From: Plotosus lineatus
Taxonomy: Eukaryota; Chordata; Actinopteri; Siluriformes; Plotosidae
Direction of reading: 5' to 3'
Assembly: GCA_024760905.1 (NCBI GenBank)
Contig: CM045729.1
Span: forward strand, 60,749,580-60,813,579
Length of the DNA stretch: 64,000 nt
The stretch's first letter is position 1; each line of letters begins with the position of its first letter. The notes below the pieces were generated by a model. It worked only from the letters and a program-made list of their open reading frames with translations. It searched no databases and was not told the DNA's origin. This document shows positions 44,737-56,359 of the stretch, one piece after another. The position numbers and the translations under genes are program-made.

Positions 44737-44900
44737 CCGACGTGTCCAGTACGATTAAAAGCGTCTATCCAGCAGTAAACAGCACTCGCTTCCTTATAAT
44801 ACCCTGGAACCGTCTGAGGGACCAAACTACTGATTATCGTGGAAAGGGCGTTTATGACTTTCTATTTGCAAGTCAGAGAAGACAGAAACGAAACTCTGAT
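44737..44900 (-). promoter_or_regulatory. Candidate promoter and 5' non-coding exon (minus strand)
   Basis: On the minus strand, in order: an interferon-response-like gtttcgtttctg (about 44883-44894), a TATA-like tattataagg about 85 bp on, and a strong donor at 44737/44736 (cacgtcg then gtaagtc). It could be the first exon of the SAMD9-like gene 10 kb downstream, a family known to be interferon-induced. The GAAA repeats are one base closer than in the standard response element. Purely positional inference. Confidence 0.25.
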
Positions 44901-45061
44901 GACCGAGTCAGGGTGAAAACACCGAGTATTGCTAATGTGTCGGTTGAACCGCTCGACTCTTTTACCTCAGATACTGTATTTTAGATGGACACTGAACTAG
45001 TTTTTGTAGATTATTAAGATAAACTGAGACATTTTATGAAGCACAGACCCAGTAAATAAAT

Positions 45062-45140
45062 CATCAATGAAGAGATGGTTACTACATTCCTCAGTAAATA
45101 TAACATTAATGAAGAGATGGTTACTACATTCCTCAGTTTA
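45062..45140. repeat. Two-copy tandem repeat
   Basis: aatgaagagatggttactac followed by attcctcagt occurs twice, 42 bp apart. Confidence 0.85.
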
Positions 45141-45380
45141 GCGGTTATATTTGGCAGTTGGGCTATTTAAATGAAGAAAATATAGCCTGGGCGATAGAGC
45201 CCAAAGTCATTTTATTAATTAGAAAGTAAGAGAGGGTAAGAATTATGTAATAAAATCTCCAAATATATGCAAAGACGAAGAATCACTGATAGGATTTTTA
45301 AAAATCTGAATAATAAGAAAAGGTAATGAGCCGACTGTAAGGAAAAGAATCGATTCTTACTGCTGAAGTGAATCAAATGA

Positions 45381-45740
45381 TGTGACTCACTGAAAAGAAA
45401 AGACTTGACGACTAGGTGAGAGATTTCCTTTCGGCTTTTTCCCTTTATCAAGGGTCGCCACAGCCAATGATTCGCACAATTGATTTTGAATAGGTTTTTA
45501 CATCGGATGCCCTTCGTGACACAACCCTTTAGCAAGGGACAGAAACACGCTGATGGCTTTTGCAGCGACTCTTTACGAAAGTCAGCAATGGTTCTTTTAC
45601 ATGAACCTCTCACCATAGACAGTGACAGACATGACCCGCCTTTGATAACCCAGTTAGCCACACTGGGGGGACAGTGACAACCCTGTGGAGAGTGGGACTC
45701 GAACCCCCAATCTTACGATCAACAATCCAGCGCCCTATAG
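45381..45740 (-). mobile_element. SINE family A within a duplicated segment
   Basis: SINE plus about 40 bp of left flank (tgtgactcactgaaaagaaa...) match 46315-46669. The head is cut at 45740 and the right-hand target repeat is missing. Confidence 0.85.
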
Positions 45741-45887
45741 AGGTTTTGCAGCTGACGTCATGCATATATTATCCCAATGCGGGTTTTGTTATTGGTGTGA
45801 AAACAAACCATTCACTCCGGCCCCAACACAATAGCACAAGTACATGTAAGGGTTTAATACTGCATTTATTTATTAAACAAGTGCAAA

Positions 45888-46087
45888 ATGGCACTTAGCT
45901 GTGTTGCTGTCGGTTGTACAAATTATAGCGGAAAGAAACCGGGTGTTAAATATCATAGATTTCCTGCTAATAAGGCCCGACGAGAGAAATGGATTTCTGC
46001 GTTGAAAAGAGCTGATACCGACAACAAAAGGAAAGATTGGCGACCAGCTCCTACCAGTCATATATGTAGCGAATATTTTGTTATAGG
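45888..46087 (+). CDS. THAP-domain first exon
   Basis: It starts at ATG in good context (gtgcaaaATGG). The protein MALSCVAVGCTNYSGKK..., YHRFPANKARREKWISALKR, then WRPAPTSHICSEYFV has the THAP C2CH layout: Cys 5 and Cys 10, the HRFP motif, Trp, Pro, then SxxCSExF. THAP domains are zinc-dependent DNA-binding modules of host factors and of P-element- or Kolobok-type transposases. Unusually, the zinc-binding His of the usual CSEHF is Tyr here. The frame stops at 46094, but splice donors are available: AG then gcaagt at about 46086 (a GC donor), or a GTAATT at about 46090. No second exon was recognised, so it may be a gene start, a retained transposon exon or a relic. Confidence 0.7.
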
Positions 46088-46154
46088 CAAGTAATTTTTA
46101 ATCAGTAGATATATTATTATTTATTGTCTTAACCAGTTTGATTCTGTTGGGGTT

Positions 46155-46310
46155 TTTTTTTTTTAACACCCGAGCCTCGTGGCTCATCAGGCTGGTGCTT
46201 ATCCCCGGTTTCCATAGCGTGAAGCGGCAAGGAGTTCAACTCCCCCTGGATGGGACGCGAGTCCATCGCAGGTTACCTTCCCAGTATATTTTTACTGGTA
46301 CTGGTGTGAC
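46155..46310 (+). repeat. tRNA-like SINE fragment of another family
   Basis: gagcctcgtggctcatcagg...gaaggagttcaactccccctgg resembles a tRNA head with box A/B spacing, followed by gatgggacgcgagtccatcg. Only this copy was seen. Confidence 0.4.
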
Positions 46311-46340
46311 TCACTGAAAAGAAAAGACTTGACGACTGGG

Positions 46341-46669
46341 TGAGAGATTTCTTTTCGGCTTTTTCCCTTTATCAGGGGTCGCCACAGCCAATGATTCGCA
46401 CAATTGATTTGGAATAGGTTTTTACGTCGGATGCCCTTCCTGACATAACCCTTTAGCAAGGAACAGGCTTTTGCAGCTACTCTTTATGAAAGTCAGCAAT
46501 GGTTCTTCTCACCTCTCACCATAGACAGTGAGAGACATGGCCCACCTTTGATAAACCAGTTAGCTGCACTGGGGGGACAGCAGTGACAACCCTGTGGAGA
46601 GTGGGACTCGAACCCACAACCTTAGGATCAGCAATCCAGCGCCCTATCCCACTAGACCACGACTGCCCT
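46341..46669 (-). mobile_element. SINE family A with TSD
   Basis: Minus orientation; the flanking repeat aaaagac(t/c)tgac(g/t)actggg at 46322-46340 and 46670-46688 has 17 of 19 positions equal. A short internal deletion removes part of the cacgctgacg region. Confidence 0.88.
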
Positions 46670-46688
46670 AAAAGACCTGACTACTGGG

Positions 46689-48530
46689 CGTGTTATGAAA
46701 ATTTAAGATGACATTTCATAATTGCTTGAAATGTTCTAAGATAATTAAAGTCGTGTAGGCCGATATAGCCCAAAGTGGGATTTTAAGATCAATTTACCCC
46801 AATGAACCATAATTAAAACAAGAAATTAATAGGTGTTGCTCCCTTGCACTGGTTCAGACATGTACAGCCAGATAACACTGAAAAGTCCTCCAATAAAACT
46901 CACGACTCACTCCAACTTTCTTCATTAATTGAATGTGTGTTCTTCTTTACTTCTAAACCATAAGATTACAGAAATAAAGATATAAATCAGTACAGTATAG
47001 TACACAAGCATTTTGATTTACATACATTCATTTAAATAATATCAAACAAACACTAGTGCATGACAAAACACCAGTTTTAACTCCAGTAATCTAGATTGCA
47101 ACACAACTAATTAAGCAATAGCATTAGCTGTAACTAGCAAGCATCACACCCAATTTCTCGAAACAGTTCATATTGTGACATTTGGTCAAGTTTACAAAAA
47201 CACAATCATTCTATCAGCACTACTTACAGGTCTCCAAGGCAGAGGCCGATCAGAAATTATCTCAAAACAACATAAACATACTGGAGCTGTGAGCATGGTC
47301 ACTGTCTGAGCTCAACTGAAGTCTGACAAACTTCCAAAAAAGACAAACATTCACTAGTACGTGGCATCACAGAACAAAAAATAATGTAGAAGACTGGCTC
47401 TTTATACACGTCTGTATTAAAAGCTCAGTTTTTGCAACCTTTTTAGCCTTTCCTTATTTTTTATCTTGTCTTTTAACTCAAAGGCAGCACAATAATTTTT
47501 AAAGTTAACAGGAATGAGAAGTCAGTTATGGTCGGGTTCCAAGGTCATGGGTGCAAGTTCCTCTTGATGACCCTTTTGGTGCACATACTGTATGCCATTT
47601 TTGGTATTTGAGGAGCCTGAAGCATTGTCTTTCTGTGCTGTAAATTGGAGTGGATTTGCTGAAATGGTGAATTCTAAAAGTTGCATTTTTCAGTGTAGTA
47701 GGACACGACTGCTTTGATAAATCACAACAACATTGCAGCAGTAGTTCTAGAATGTACCCAACAAGTTGAAAGACGAGATACCCCTGAGATAAGTACTTGC
47801 CCTTACAAGGCCTGTTTTATCACAGTTGATCTTAAACATCAGAGTGTTATTCCATAGATGTTAAGTCTTATGTTGATATAATTTGTTACGGTGAAGATAT
47901 GCAAGATTTTGTATTTAGCATGTCAGCTATAAAAATTGTTCGTTAATAAATAGTGCATCTTTAAACAGAGAAATTATTCTGATAGCTTTTTCAGGTCACC
48001 CTCGAGATGTTACGAGTTTTGCGCATTGTGAAAAAAACTGAGTTTCATATAATTTGCAATTTTATGAGAACTTTTTGAAGAGAAATCGGTGTGGCTTTTG
48101 TTATCTGATTAAGTTAAATTCAGGTAATGTGAAGATGTAATAGATTTTAATGTAGCAATATTTGTAATTCATTGAACGTGGAACATTTTAATTGTTAGCA
48201 TAATAGGCCATGTCCACTTTCATCAATCACAACACAATTGTCATGGTGAGTACAGGAGTGGTCCTTGACTCTGCTCTGCAACATTTGGAAATATCAGATT
48301 ACCCACTCTTGTGATATAGATTGTCATATGCCAAATTCCCACCAAATTTGATACAGAGCATCAGAGTCTGATCTCAAACAAGAATCTCAGGGTTCAAAAT
48401 AGACATAAACTATGGCCAAGCTATGCAAGACATTGTAATTGGTATGCTCACTCTGAAAAATTATTTGTTAATGAACAGTAGATTAAATGCAGACTGGGAA
48501 AGCATGATTTTACATATAATTTTTTTTCTG
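46689..48530. other. Unassigned, probably single-copy DNA
   Basis: About 1.8 kb with no recognised coding region, repeat or RNA gene. Confidence 0.4.

Positions 48531-48533
<3 letters not shown>

Positions 48534-48571
<38 letters not shown>
48534..48571. repeat. (CA)n microsatellite
   Basis: Pure CA run. Confidence 0.95.
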
Positions 48572-48575
<4 letters not shown>

Positions 48576-48879
48576 TGTCATTTGGAACGCTCTTTAAATT
48601 TGAATAATATTAAAACTTTCAAATCATATGAGCCAATATTTTATTCTAAAAAGTGGATAGATAAATATTTAAACCGAAATTGTAATTGGAAAAAATCACA
48701 AAATGGGCTCATGTCAAATTTGATGCCTTCTAGTACAGGTCTCAAAATAGTTGGGACAACAACTGTAGCACCATCTGTAGGCCAATGTGTGTATGTTTGT
48801 TACTGCAGTGCCTGTGGTGATATCTACCCAATGTGCTCAATCATTTTACAAAACCCGTGGTTTCAGCTGTGCAATAAAT

Positions 48880-49175
48880 GGCTGGCACCCATGTTGGCCC
48901 ACTCTGGGCGAGGTGAGGCTACGCCCTGGATTGATAGCCAGGCCATCGCAGGGCCAACACTCACACAACCATTCAGTCACACCAAGGGGAAATTTGGAAC
49001 AGCCAATTAGCCCACTGTGCATGTTTTTGAACTGTGAGAGGAAACGAGAGTACTCGGACAAAATCACACAAGTATGGGGAGAACATGCAAGCTCCACACA
49101 GACACATCCAAGCCTAGGAACTGGGCTTCTTCATCAGGCCTTCTTGCTTTGAGGTGGATGTGCTAAATGCTGCAT
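48880..49175 (-). mobile_element. SINE family B
   Basis: Minus orientation: tail (ggctggcacccatgttggcc), then ccatcgcagggccaacactc, gcccactgtgcatgtttttg, gagaacatgcaagctccac, and the head end ggccttcttgctttgaggtg. Confidence 0.75.
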
Positions 49176-49439
49176 CACCAAATTTAATTTATAGAAAAAG
49201 AAGAAAAAGAAGTGGACGAATAAAAAAAAAAACCCTCCAAAAAACCACATATTAAAACCGAAAGTGTTTCCAGCCGTTTAGTGCTTGGACCCCAAATAAA
49301 TTAAAATTGGCCACTTAACCTTTCTTTGATATTATATCAGGCCAAATGATATCAGTATTCATTAATATAAAAATTAGTTACGTGAGAATTTTAATGAAAA
49401 TATCAAGAAGAAAAATATGAGATCATAATCATTAACAGT

Positions 49440-52400
49440 CTTCTTCTTCTTCTTGTCCTTTCGGCTTTTCCCTTCAGGGGTCGCCACAGCGAATCATCTG
49501 CCTCCATCTCACCCTATCCTCTGCATCTTTGCTTTTACACCAACTGCCTTCATGTCCTCCTTCACCACATCCATGAATCATCTCTTTGGTCTTCCTCTAG
49601 GCCTTCTGCCTGGTAGTTCCAACCTCAACATCCTACTACCAATATACTCACTATCCCTCCTCTGTATATGTCCAAACCATCTCAATCTAGCCTCTCTGAC
49701 TTTGTCTCCAAAACTTCTTACATGTGCTGTCCCTCTGATGTGCTCATTCCTGATCCTCTCCATCCTTGTTGCTCCCAAAGAGAACCTCAACATTTTCATC
49801 TCTGCTACCTCCAGCTCTGCCTCCTGTCTTTTCCCCAGAGCCACTGTTTCTAAACCATACAACATTGCTGGCCTCAATACCGTCTTGTACACTTTTCCTT
49901 TCATTTTTGCCGATACCTTCCTATCACACATCACACCGGACACTTTTCTCCAACCATTCCAACCAGCCTGCACACGCTTCTTCACCTCTTTTCCACACTC
50001 TCTATTGCTCTGGATTGTTCAGCCTAAGTACTTAAAATCCTCCACCTTCCTTATCTCTTCTCCTTGTAACCTCACCGTTCCTGTTGGGTCCTTGGCATTC
50101 ATACACATGTATTCTGTCTTACTGAGGCTAACCTTCATTCCCCTCCTTTCCAGGTCATACCTCCACCACTCTAGATTTTCCTGCACTTGTTCTCTGCTCT
50201 CACTGCAGATCACAATGTCATCTGCAAACATCATAGTCCATGGAGATTCTTGCCTAACCTCGTCTGTTAGCCTGTCCATCACCATAGCAAACAAGAAGGG
50301 GCTCAAAGCTGACCGTTGATGCAGTCCCACCTCCACCTTGAACTCTTCTGTTACACCGACAGCACACCTCACCACTGTCTTACATCTCTCATACATGTCC
50401 TGCACCACTCTAACATACTTCTCTGCCACTCCAGACTTTCTCATGCAATACCACAGTTCCTCTCTCGGCACCCTCTCGTATGCTTTCTCCAGATCCACAA
50501 AGGCACAATGCAGCTCCTTCTGGCTTTCTCTGGACTTCTCTATTAACATCCTCAAGGCAAACACTGCATCTGTGGTGCTCTTTCTTGGCATGAAACCAAA
50601 CTGTTGTTCACATATGCTGACCTCTGCCCTTAGTCTTGCTTCCACTATTTTTTCCCATAAGTTCATTGTATGGCTCATCAAAGTTATCTCTCTGTAGTTG
50701 CCACAACTCTGCACATCTCCCTTGTTCTTAAAAATGAGCACCAGCACACTTCTGCTCCATTCCTCTGGCATCCTCTCACTCTCTAAGACCCTGTTGAATA
50801 TTCTTGTCAGGAAATCTACTGCTTCCTCTCCTAGATACTTCCATACCACTTCCATACGTATGTCATCAGGGCCAACTGCCTTTCCATTCTTCATCCTCTT
50901 CAATGCCCTCCTCACTTCACCCTTACTAATCTTTGCTACTTCCTGCTCCTCAACAGTCACCTCTTCTACTCTTTTTTTCTCTCTCATTTTCCTCATTCAT
51001 CAGCTCTTCAAAGTACTCTTTCCATCTTCCCAGCACACTTCTGTCATCAGTCAATACATTTCCCTCTCTGTCCTTAATCACTTTAACTTGCTGCATGTCC
51101 TTCCCATCTCTATTTCTCTGCTGTGCCAACCTGTATAAGTCCTTTTCTCCCTCTTTACTTTTCAACCGAGCATACAAGTCATCAAACGCCCTCTGTTTGG
51201 CCTTTGACACCGCTACCTTCGCCTTAAGCTGTGTCTCCCTGTACTCCTGTTTACTCTCTTTGGTCCTCTCTGTGTCCCACTTCTTCTTAGCTAACCTCTT
51301 CCTTTGTACACAATCCTGCACTTCCTCATTCCACCACCAAGTCTCCTTATCTCCTCTTCCTCCAGATGACACACCAAGTATTCTCCTACCTGTCTCCCTG
51401 ATCACATAAGCTGAAGTTGACCAGTCATCTGGAAGCACTTCCTGACCACCCAAAGCCTGTTTCAACTCCTCCTTGAAGACAACACGACACTCCTCCTTTT
51501 TCAGCTTCCACCACTTTGTCTTCTGCTCTGCCTTTGCCTTCCTCACCATCAGCGTCATCCTGCACACCACCATCCTATGCTGTTTGGCAACACTCTCACC
51601 CGCTACTACTTTGCAGTCACTGACTTCCTTCAAATTACATCGCCTACACAAGATGTAGTCTACCTGTGTGCTCCTACCTCCGCTTTTATAAGTCACTCTA
51701 TGCTCCTCTCTCTTCTGGAAGAATGTATTTACCACAGCCATTTCTATCCTTTTTGCAAAATCTACCATCTGTCCTTCTGCGTTCCTGTCCTGGATACCAA
51801 ACCTGCCCATCACTTCCTCGTCCCCTCTGTTTCATGCACCAACATGTCCATTGAAGTCTGCCCCAATGACTACTCTTTCATCTTTGGGGGTATTCTGCAT
51901 CACTTCATCTAACTCACTCCAGACTCTCCTCTTCTCTTCTAGCTCACATCCTACCTGTGGGGCATAACACTAACATTGAACATCATGCCTTCAATTTCTA
52001 ACTTGAGACTCATCACTCTGTCTGACACTCTTTTCAATTCTAGAACATTCCTGACAAACTCCTCCTTCAAGATGACTCCTACTCCATTTCTCTTCCCATC
52101 CACACCATGAAAAAACAGCTTAAACCCTGCTCCTAAAGCATCTAGCCTTGCTACCCTTCCACCTGGTCTCCGGAACACACAGTATGTCCACCTTCCTCCT
52201 CTGCATCATGTCAGCCAGCTCTCTACCTTTTCCTGTCATAGTTCCAACATTCAAAGTCCCTACTTTCAGTTCTAGACTCCTGCCTTTCCTCTTATCTCTC
52301 TGCCTACGGACACGCCTCCCGCCTCTCCTTCTTCGACGTCTTCGACCAACAGTAGTCCAATTTCCACCAGCACCCTGTTGATTAACAGCACTGATGGCAG

Positions 52401-52585
52401 TCGTTGTTAACCCGGGCCTCGACCGATCCGGTATGAATTTTCTTGATATGACTCGCATGTTTTATTTGGAATTTGTTTTACGCCGGATGCCCTTCCTGAC
52501 GCAACCCTCTGCATTTATCCGGGCTTGGGACCGGCGTGAGGGAGAGACACTGGCTTGTGCCCCTCCCTCACGGCTGCATTGTTTA
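49440..52585 (-). mobile_element. RTE-like LINE, copy B, full length (3.15 kb)
   Basis: Flanked by cattaacagt (49430-49439 and 52586-52595). The minus strand runs from the 5' leader (52.5 kb) through the APE endonuclease pieces and the connector ORF (50950-51813). RT is at 50019-50996, with FADDIVICSESREQVQENLE near 50.2 kb and an FVDLEKAYERVPREELW block near 50.47 kb. The C-terminus is at 49578-49985, ending at the tail tttcggcttttccc near 49.46 kb. Frameshifts break it into four or five frames, one at the A-run between endonuclease and RT (about 50.97 kb). It gives the unit length of the family. Confidence 0.93.
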
Positions 52586-52672
52586 CATTAACAGTATCAC
52601 CACATATTTTTCTTCCTGATCTTATCATTAAAATTCCAAAAAAATATAAGGTGATACTCTTTTACATTAACG

Positions 52673-53008
52673 GGGCAGTGGTGGCCTGGTGGTAAAGGGT
52701 GCTGGAACGTTGATCCTAAGGGGTTCGAGTCCAACTCTCCACAGGGTTGTCACTGTCCCCCCCCAGTGCAGCTAGCTTGGTAATTGAAGGCCGGCCGTGT
52801 CTCTCACTGTCTATGGTGAAAGGCATATAAAAGAACCATTGCCGACTTTCGTAAAGAGTAGGCAAAGCCATCAGCATATTTCTGTCCCTTGCTAAAGCAT
52901 TGTGTCAGGAAGAGCATAAAAAAACCTATGCCAAATCAAACATGCGAGTCACATGATTTACTGTGGCGACCCCTGAAAAAGGGAAAAAGTTACAAGGAAA
53001 AGATTACT
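52673..53008 (+). mobile_element. SINE family A
   Basis: ggggcagtggtggcctggtg head, ttcgagtccaactctcc, and a tail with tggcgacccctgaaaaaggg. The gcatccgacg block is shortened here. Confidence 0.85.
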
Positions 53009-53394
53009 CCTCATTACTATAGAGAGTGTAAAAGAAAATATTTCTGTATTGGACTTGCACAGGGAGGCTACATTCTGGCAAAAGCACTGGAACATGCATA
53101 TCCATGTCAGCAAATCTTTAGATAAAAAGATCTCACTATTCTAATGATCAATGGCCAAGCAATTGCGTAATGAAACACAAGTGTGAATTGAATAATTGAC
53201 TTTATTATTTAAAATTATTTTTTTAATGAACAGTAATTTAATAAGTGTATTGAGGTCATTAGCCAATCATACATTGGCGGGGGGGGGGCACTAACCAGTG
53301 TCTCTCCCCCTTATGCCGGTCCCAAGCCCGGATAAATGCAGAGGGTTGCGACAGGAAGGGCATCCGGCGTAAAACTTCTGCCAAAAAAAAAAAA

Positions 53395-54921
53395 ATGCAA
53401 ATGATCAATACAGAATTCATACCGGATCGGTCGAGGCCCGGGTTAACAACGACCGCCATCAGTGCTGTCAACCAACAGGGTGCTGATGGAAATTGGACTA
53501 CTGTTGGTCGAAGACGTCGAAGAAGGAGAGGCGGGAGGCGTGTCCGTAGGCAGAGAGAGAAGAGGAAATGCGTGAGCCTCGGACTGAGAGTAGGGACTTT
53601 GAATGTTGGAACTATGCAAGGAAAAGATAGGGAGCTGGCTGACATGATGCAGAGGAGGAAGGTGGACATACTGTGTGTTCAGGAGACAAGGTGGAAAGGT
53701 AGAAAGGCTAAAAGCTTAGGAGCAGGGTTTAAACTGTTTTATAATGGTGTGGATGGGAAGAAAAATGGAGTAGGAGTCATCTTGAAGGAGGGGTTTGTCA
53801 GGAATGTTCTAGAAGTGAAAAGAGTGTCAGACAGAGTGATGAGTCTCAAGTTAGAAATAGAAGGTGTGATGTTCAATGTTGTTAGTGCTTATGTCCGACA
53901 TGCAGGATGTAAGCTAGAAGAGAAGGAGAGATTCTGGAGTGAGTTAGATGAAGTGATGCAGAGTACCCCCAGAGGTGAAAGAGTGGTCATTGGAGCAGAC
54001 TTCAATGGACATGTTGGTGCAGGCAACAGAGGGGACGAGGAAGTGATGGGCAGGTTTGGTATCCAGGACAGGAACACAGAAGGACAGATGTTGATCGATT
54101 TTGCAAAAAGGATGGAAATGGCTGTGGTGAATACTTTCTTCAAGAAGAAACAGAAGCATAGGGTGACTTATGAAAGCGGAGGTAAGAGCACACAGGTAGA
54201 CTACATCTTGTGTAGGCGATGTAATTTGAAGGAAGTCAGTGACTGCAAAGTAGTAGTGGGTGAGAGTGTTGCCAAACAGCATAGGATGGTGGTGTGCAGG
54301 ATGACACTGATGGTGAGAAAGGTGAAAAAGGCAAAGGTAGAGCAGAAGACAAAGTGGTGGAAGCTGAAAAAGGAAGAGTGTCGTGTTGTCTTCAAGGAGG
54401 AGTTGAAACAGGCTTTGGGTAGTCAGGAAGTGCTTCCAGAGGACTGGACAACCACAGCTAATGTGATCAGGGAGACCGGTAGGAGAGTACTTGGTGTGTC
54501 CTCTGGAAGGAAAGTAGATAAGGAAACTTGGTGGTGGAATGAGGAAGTGCAGGAGTGTGTACAAAAGAAGAGGTTAGCCAAGAAGAAGTGGGACATTGAG
54601 AGGACCGAAGAGAGTAAACAGGAGTACAGGGAGACACAGCTTAAGGCGAAGGTAGCAGTGTCAAAGGCCAAACAGAGGGCGTATGATGACTTGTATGATA
54701 GGTTGAACAGTAAGGAGGGAGAAAATGATCTATACAGGTTAGCACAGCAGAGAAATAGAGATGGGAAAGACGTGCAGCAAGTTAGAGTGATAAAAGACAG
54801 AGAGGGAAATGTATTGACTGATGACAGAAGTGTGCTGGGAAGATGGAAAGAGTACTTTGAAGAGCTGATGAATGAGGAAAATAAGAGAGAGAAAAAAAAG
54901 AGTAGAAGGGGTGACCGTTGA
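53395..54921 (+). CDS. RTE-like LINE endonuclease and connector ORF (copy C)
   Basis: 508 codons. It starts MQMINTEFIPDRSRPGLTTT; the upstream part is shared with the family leader. The APE endonuclease runs from about residue 65 (VGTLNVGTM) through VQETRW near 98, VVIGADFNGHVG near 195-207 and a VDYILCRR block near 273. These are the nicking domains of target-primed retrotransposition. The connector includes KETWWWNEEVQECVQ near 380. It ends SRRGDR because an A-run at about 54890 adds a net +1 shift; in copy A the frame continues into RT. The original protein was therefore one fusion of roughly 1000 residues. Nuclear action on genomic DNA is inferred from the family. Confidence 0.88.
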   Translation: MQMINTEFIPDRSRPGLTTTAISAVNQQGADGNWTTVGRRRRRRRGGRRVRRQREKRKCVSLGLRVGTLNVGTMQGKDRELADMMQRRKVDILCVQETRWKGRKAKSLGAGFKLFYNGVDGKKNGVGVILKEGFVRNVLEVKRVSDRVMSLKLEIEGVMFNVVSAYVRHAGCKLEEKERFWSELDEVMQSTPRGERVVIGADFNGHVGAGNRGDEEVMGRFGIQDRNTEGQMLIDFAKRMEMAVVNTFFKKKQKHRVTYESGGKSTQVDYILCRRCNLKEVSDCKVVVGESVAKQHRMVVCRMTLMVRKVKKAKVEQKTKWWKLKKEECRVVFKEELKQALGSQEVLPEDWTTTANVIRETGRRVLGVSSGRKVDKETWWWNEEVQECVQKKRLAKKKWDIERTEESKQEYRETQLKAKVAVSKAKQRAYDDLYDRLNSKEGENDLYRLAQQRNRDGKDVQQVRVIKDREGNVLTDDRSVLGRWKEYFEELMNEENKREKKKSRRGDR

Positions 54922-56359
54922 GGAGCAGGAAGTAGCAAAGATTAGTAAGGGAGAAGTGAGGAGGGCATTGAAGAGGATGAAGAGTGGAAAGGCAGTTGGC
55001 CCTGATGAGGTATGGAAGTGTCTAGGGGAGGTAGCAGTAGATTTTCTGACAAGAATATTCAACAAGGTCTTAGAAAGTGAGCAGATGCCAGAGGAATGGA
55101 GGAGAAGTGTGCTTGTGCCCATTTTTAAGAATAAGGGCGATGTACAGAGTTGTGGCAACTACAGAGGGATAAAGTTGATGAGCCATACAATGAAGCTATG
55201 GGAAAGAATAGTGGAAGCAAGACTAAGGGCAGAGGTCAGCATTTGTGAACAACAGTTTGGTTTCATGCCAAGAAAGAGCACCACAGATGCAGTGTTTGTT
55301 TTGAGGATGTTAATAGAGAAGTACAGAGAAGGTCAGAAGGAGCTGCATTGTGCCTTTGTGGATCTGGAGAAAGCATACGAGAGGGTGCCGAGAGAAGAAC
55401 TGTGGTATTGTATGAGGAAGTCTGGAGTGACAGAGAAGTATGTTAGAGTGGTGCAGGACATGTATGATAGATGTAAGACAGTGGTGAGGTGTGCTGTCGG
55501 TGTGACAGAAGAGTTCAAGGTGGAGGTGGGACTGCATCAAGGGTCAGCTCTCAGCCCCTTCTTGTTTGCTATGGTGATGGACAGGCTAACAGATGAGGTT
55601 AGACAAGAATCTCCATGGACTATGATGTTTGCAGATGACATAGTGATCTGTAGTGAGAGCAGAGACCAAGTGGAGGAAAATCTAGAGAGGTGGAGGTATG
55701 CCCTGGAAAGGAGGAGATTGAAGGTTAGTCTCAGTAAGACAGAATACATGTGTGTGAACGACAAGGACCCAAGAGGAACTTTGAGGTTACAGGGGGCAGA
55801 GATAAAGAAGGTGGAGGATTTTAAGTACTTAGGCTCAACAATCCAGAGCAATGGAGAGTGTGGAAAAGAGGTGAAGAAGCGCGTGCAGGTGTCCGGTGTG
55901 ATGTGTGATAGGAGAGTATCGGCAAGAATGAAGGGAAAAGTGTACAAGACGGTGATGAGGCCAGCAATGTTGTATGGTTTAGAGACAGTGGCCCTGGGGA
56001 AAAGACAGGAGTCAGAGTTGGAGGTAGCAGAGATGAAAATGTTGAGGTTCTCTTTGGGAGTAACGAGGATGGATAGGATCAGAAATGAGTACATCAGAGG
56101 GACAGCACATGTTAGATGTTTTGGAGACAAAGTCAGAGAGGCTAGATTGAGATGGTTTGGACATGTACAGAGGAGGGATAGTGAGTATATTGGTCGTAGG
56201 ATGCTGAGGTTGGAACTACCAGGCAAAAGGCCCAGAGGAAGACCAAAGAGAAGATTTATGGATGCAGTGAAGGCGGACATGAAGGTCGTTGGAGTAAGAG
56301 TAGAAGATGCAGAGGATAGGGAGAGATGGAGGCAGATCATTTGCTGTGGCGACCCCTGA
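54872..56359 (+). CDS. RTE-like LINE reverse transcriptase ORF (copy C)
   Basis: 495 codons in the +1 frame relative to the endonuclease ORF, overlapping it by 50 bp. RT blocks: a KSGKAVGPDEVWKC block near residue 35, VDLEKAYERVPREELWYCMR near 165, VGLHQGSALSPFLFAMVMD near 220, and the catalytic FADD at 55628-55639. Then come KVSLSKTEYM, FKYLGSTIQSNGECGKEVKK, and the C-terminal FGHVQRRDSEYIGRRML and CGDP stop. The ATG used here is internal to the original fusion protein. The catalytic residues are intact, so this copy is only lightly damaged. Confidence 0.9.
   Translation: MRKIRERKKRVEGVTVEEQEVAKISKGEVRRALKRMKSGKAVGPDEVWKCLGEVAVDFLTRIFNKVLESEQMPEEWRRSVLVPIFKNKGDVQSCGNYRGIKLMSHTMKLWERIVEARLRAEVSICEQQFGFMPRKSTTDAVFVLRMLIEKYREGQKELHCAFVDLEKAYERVPREELWYCMRKSGVTEKYVRVVQDMYDRCKTVVRCAVGVTEEFKVEVGLHQGSALSPFLFAMVMDRLTDEVRQESPWTMMFADDIVICSESRDQVEENLERWRYALERRRLKVSLSKTEYMCVNDKDPRGTLRLQGAEIKKVEDFKYLGSTIQSNGECGKEVKKRVQVSGVMCDRRVSARMKGKVYKTVMRPAMLYGLETVALGKRQESELEVAEMKMLRFSLGVTRMDRIRNEYIRGTAHVRCFGDKVREARLRWFGHVQRRDSEYIGRRMLRLELPGKRPRGRPKRRFMDAVKADMKVVGVRVEDAEDRERWRQIICCGDP

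Noticed and set aside
49453..50319. Long plus-strand frame opposite RTE copy B (and similar frames opposite A and C)
   Set aside because: Antisense shadow of the RTE coding strand; Leu/Ser-rich composition follows from it.
53395..54921. RTE endonuclease ORF as a host craniofacial-development-like (CFDP2-type) gene
   Set aside because: Such annotations usually come from RTE elements; here leader, RT and 3' end are all present, with other copies nearby.
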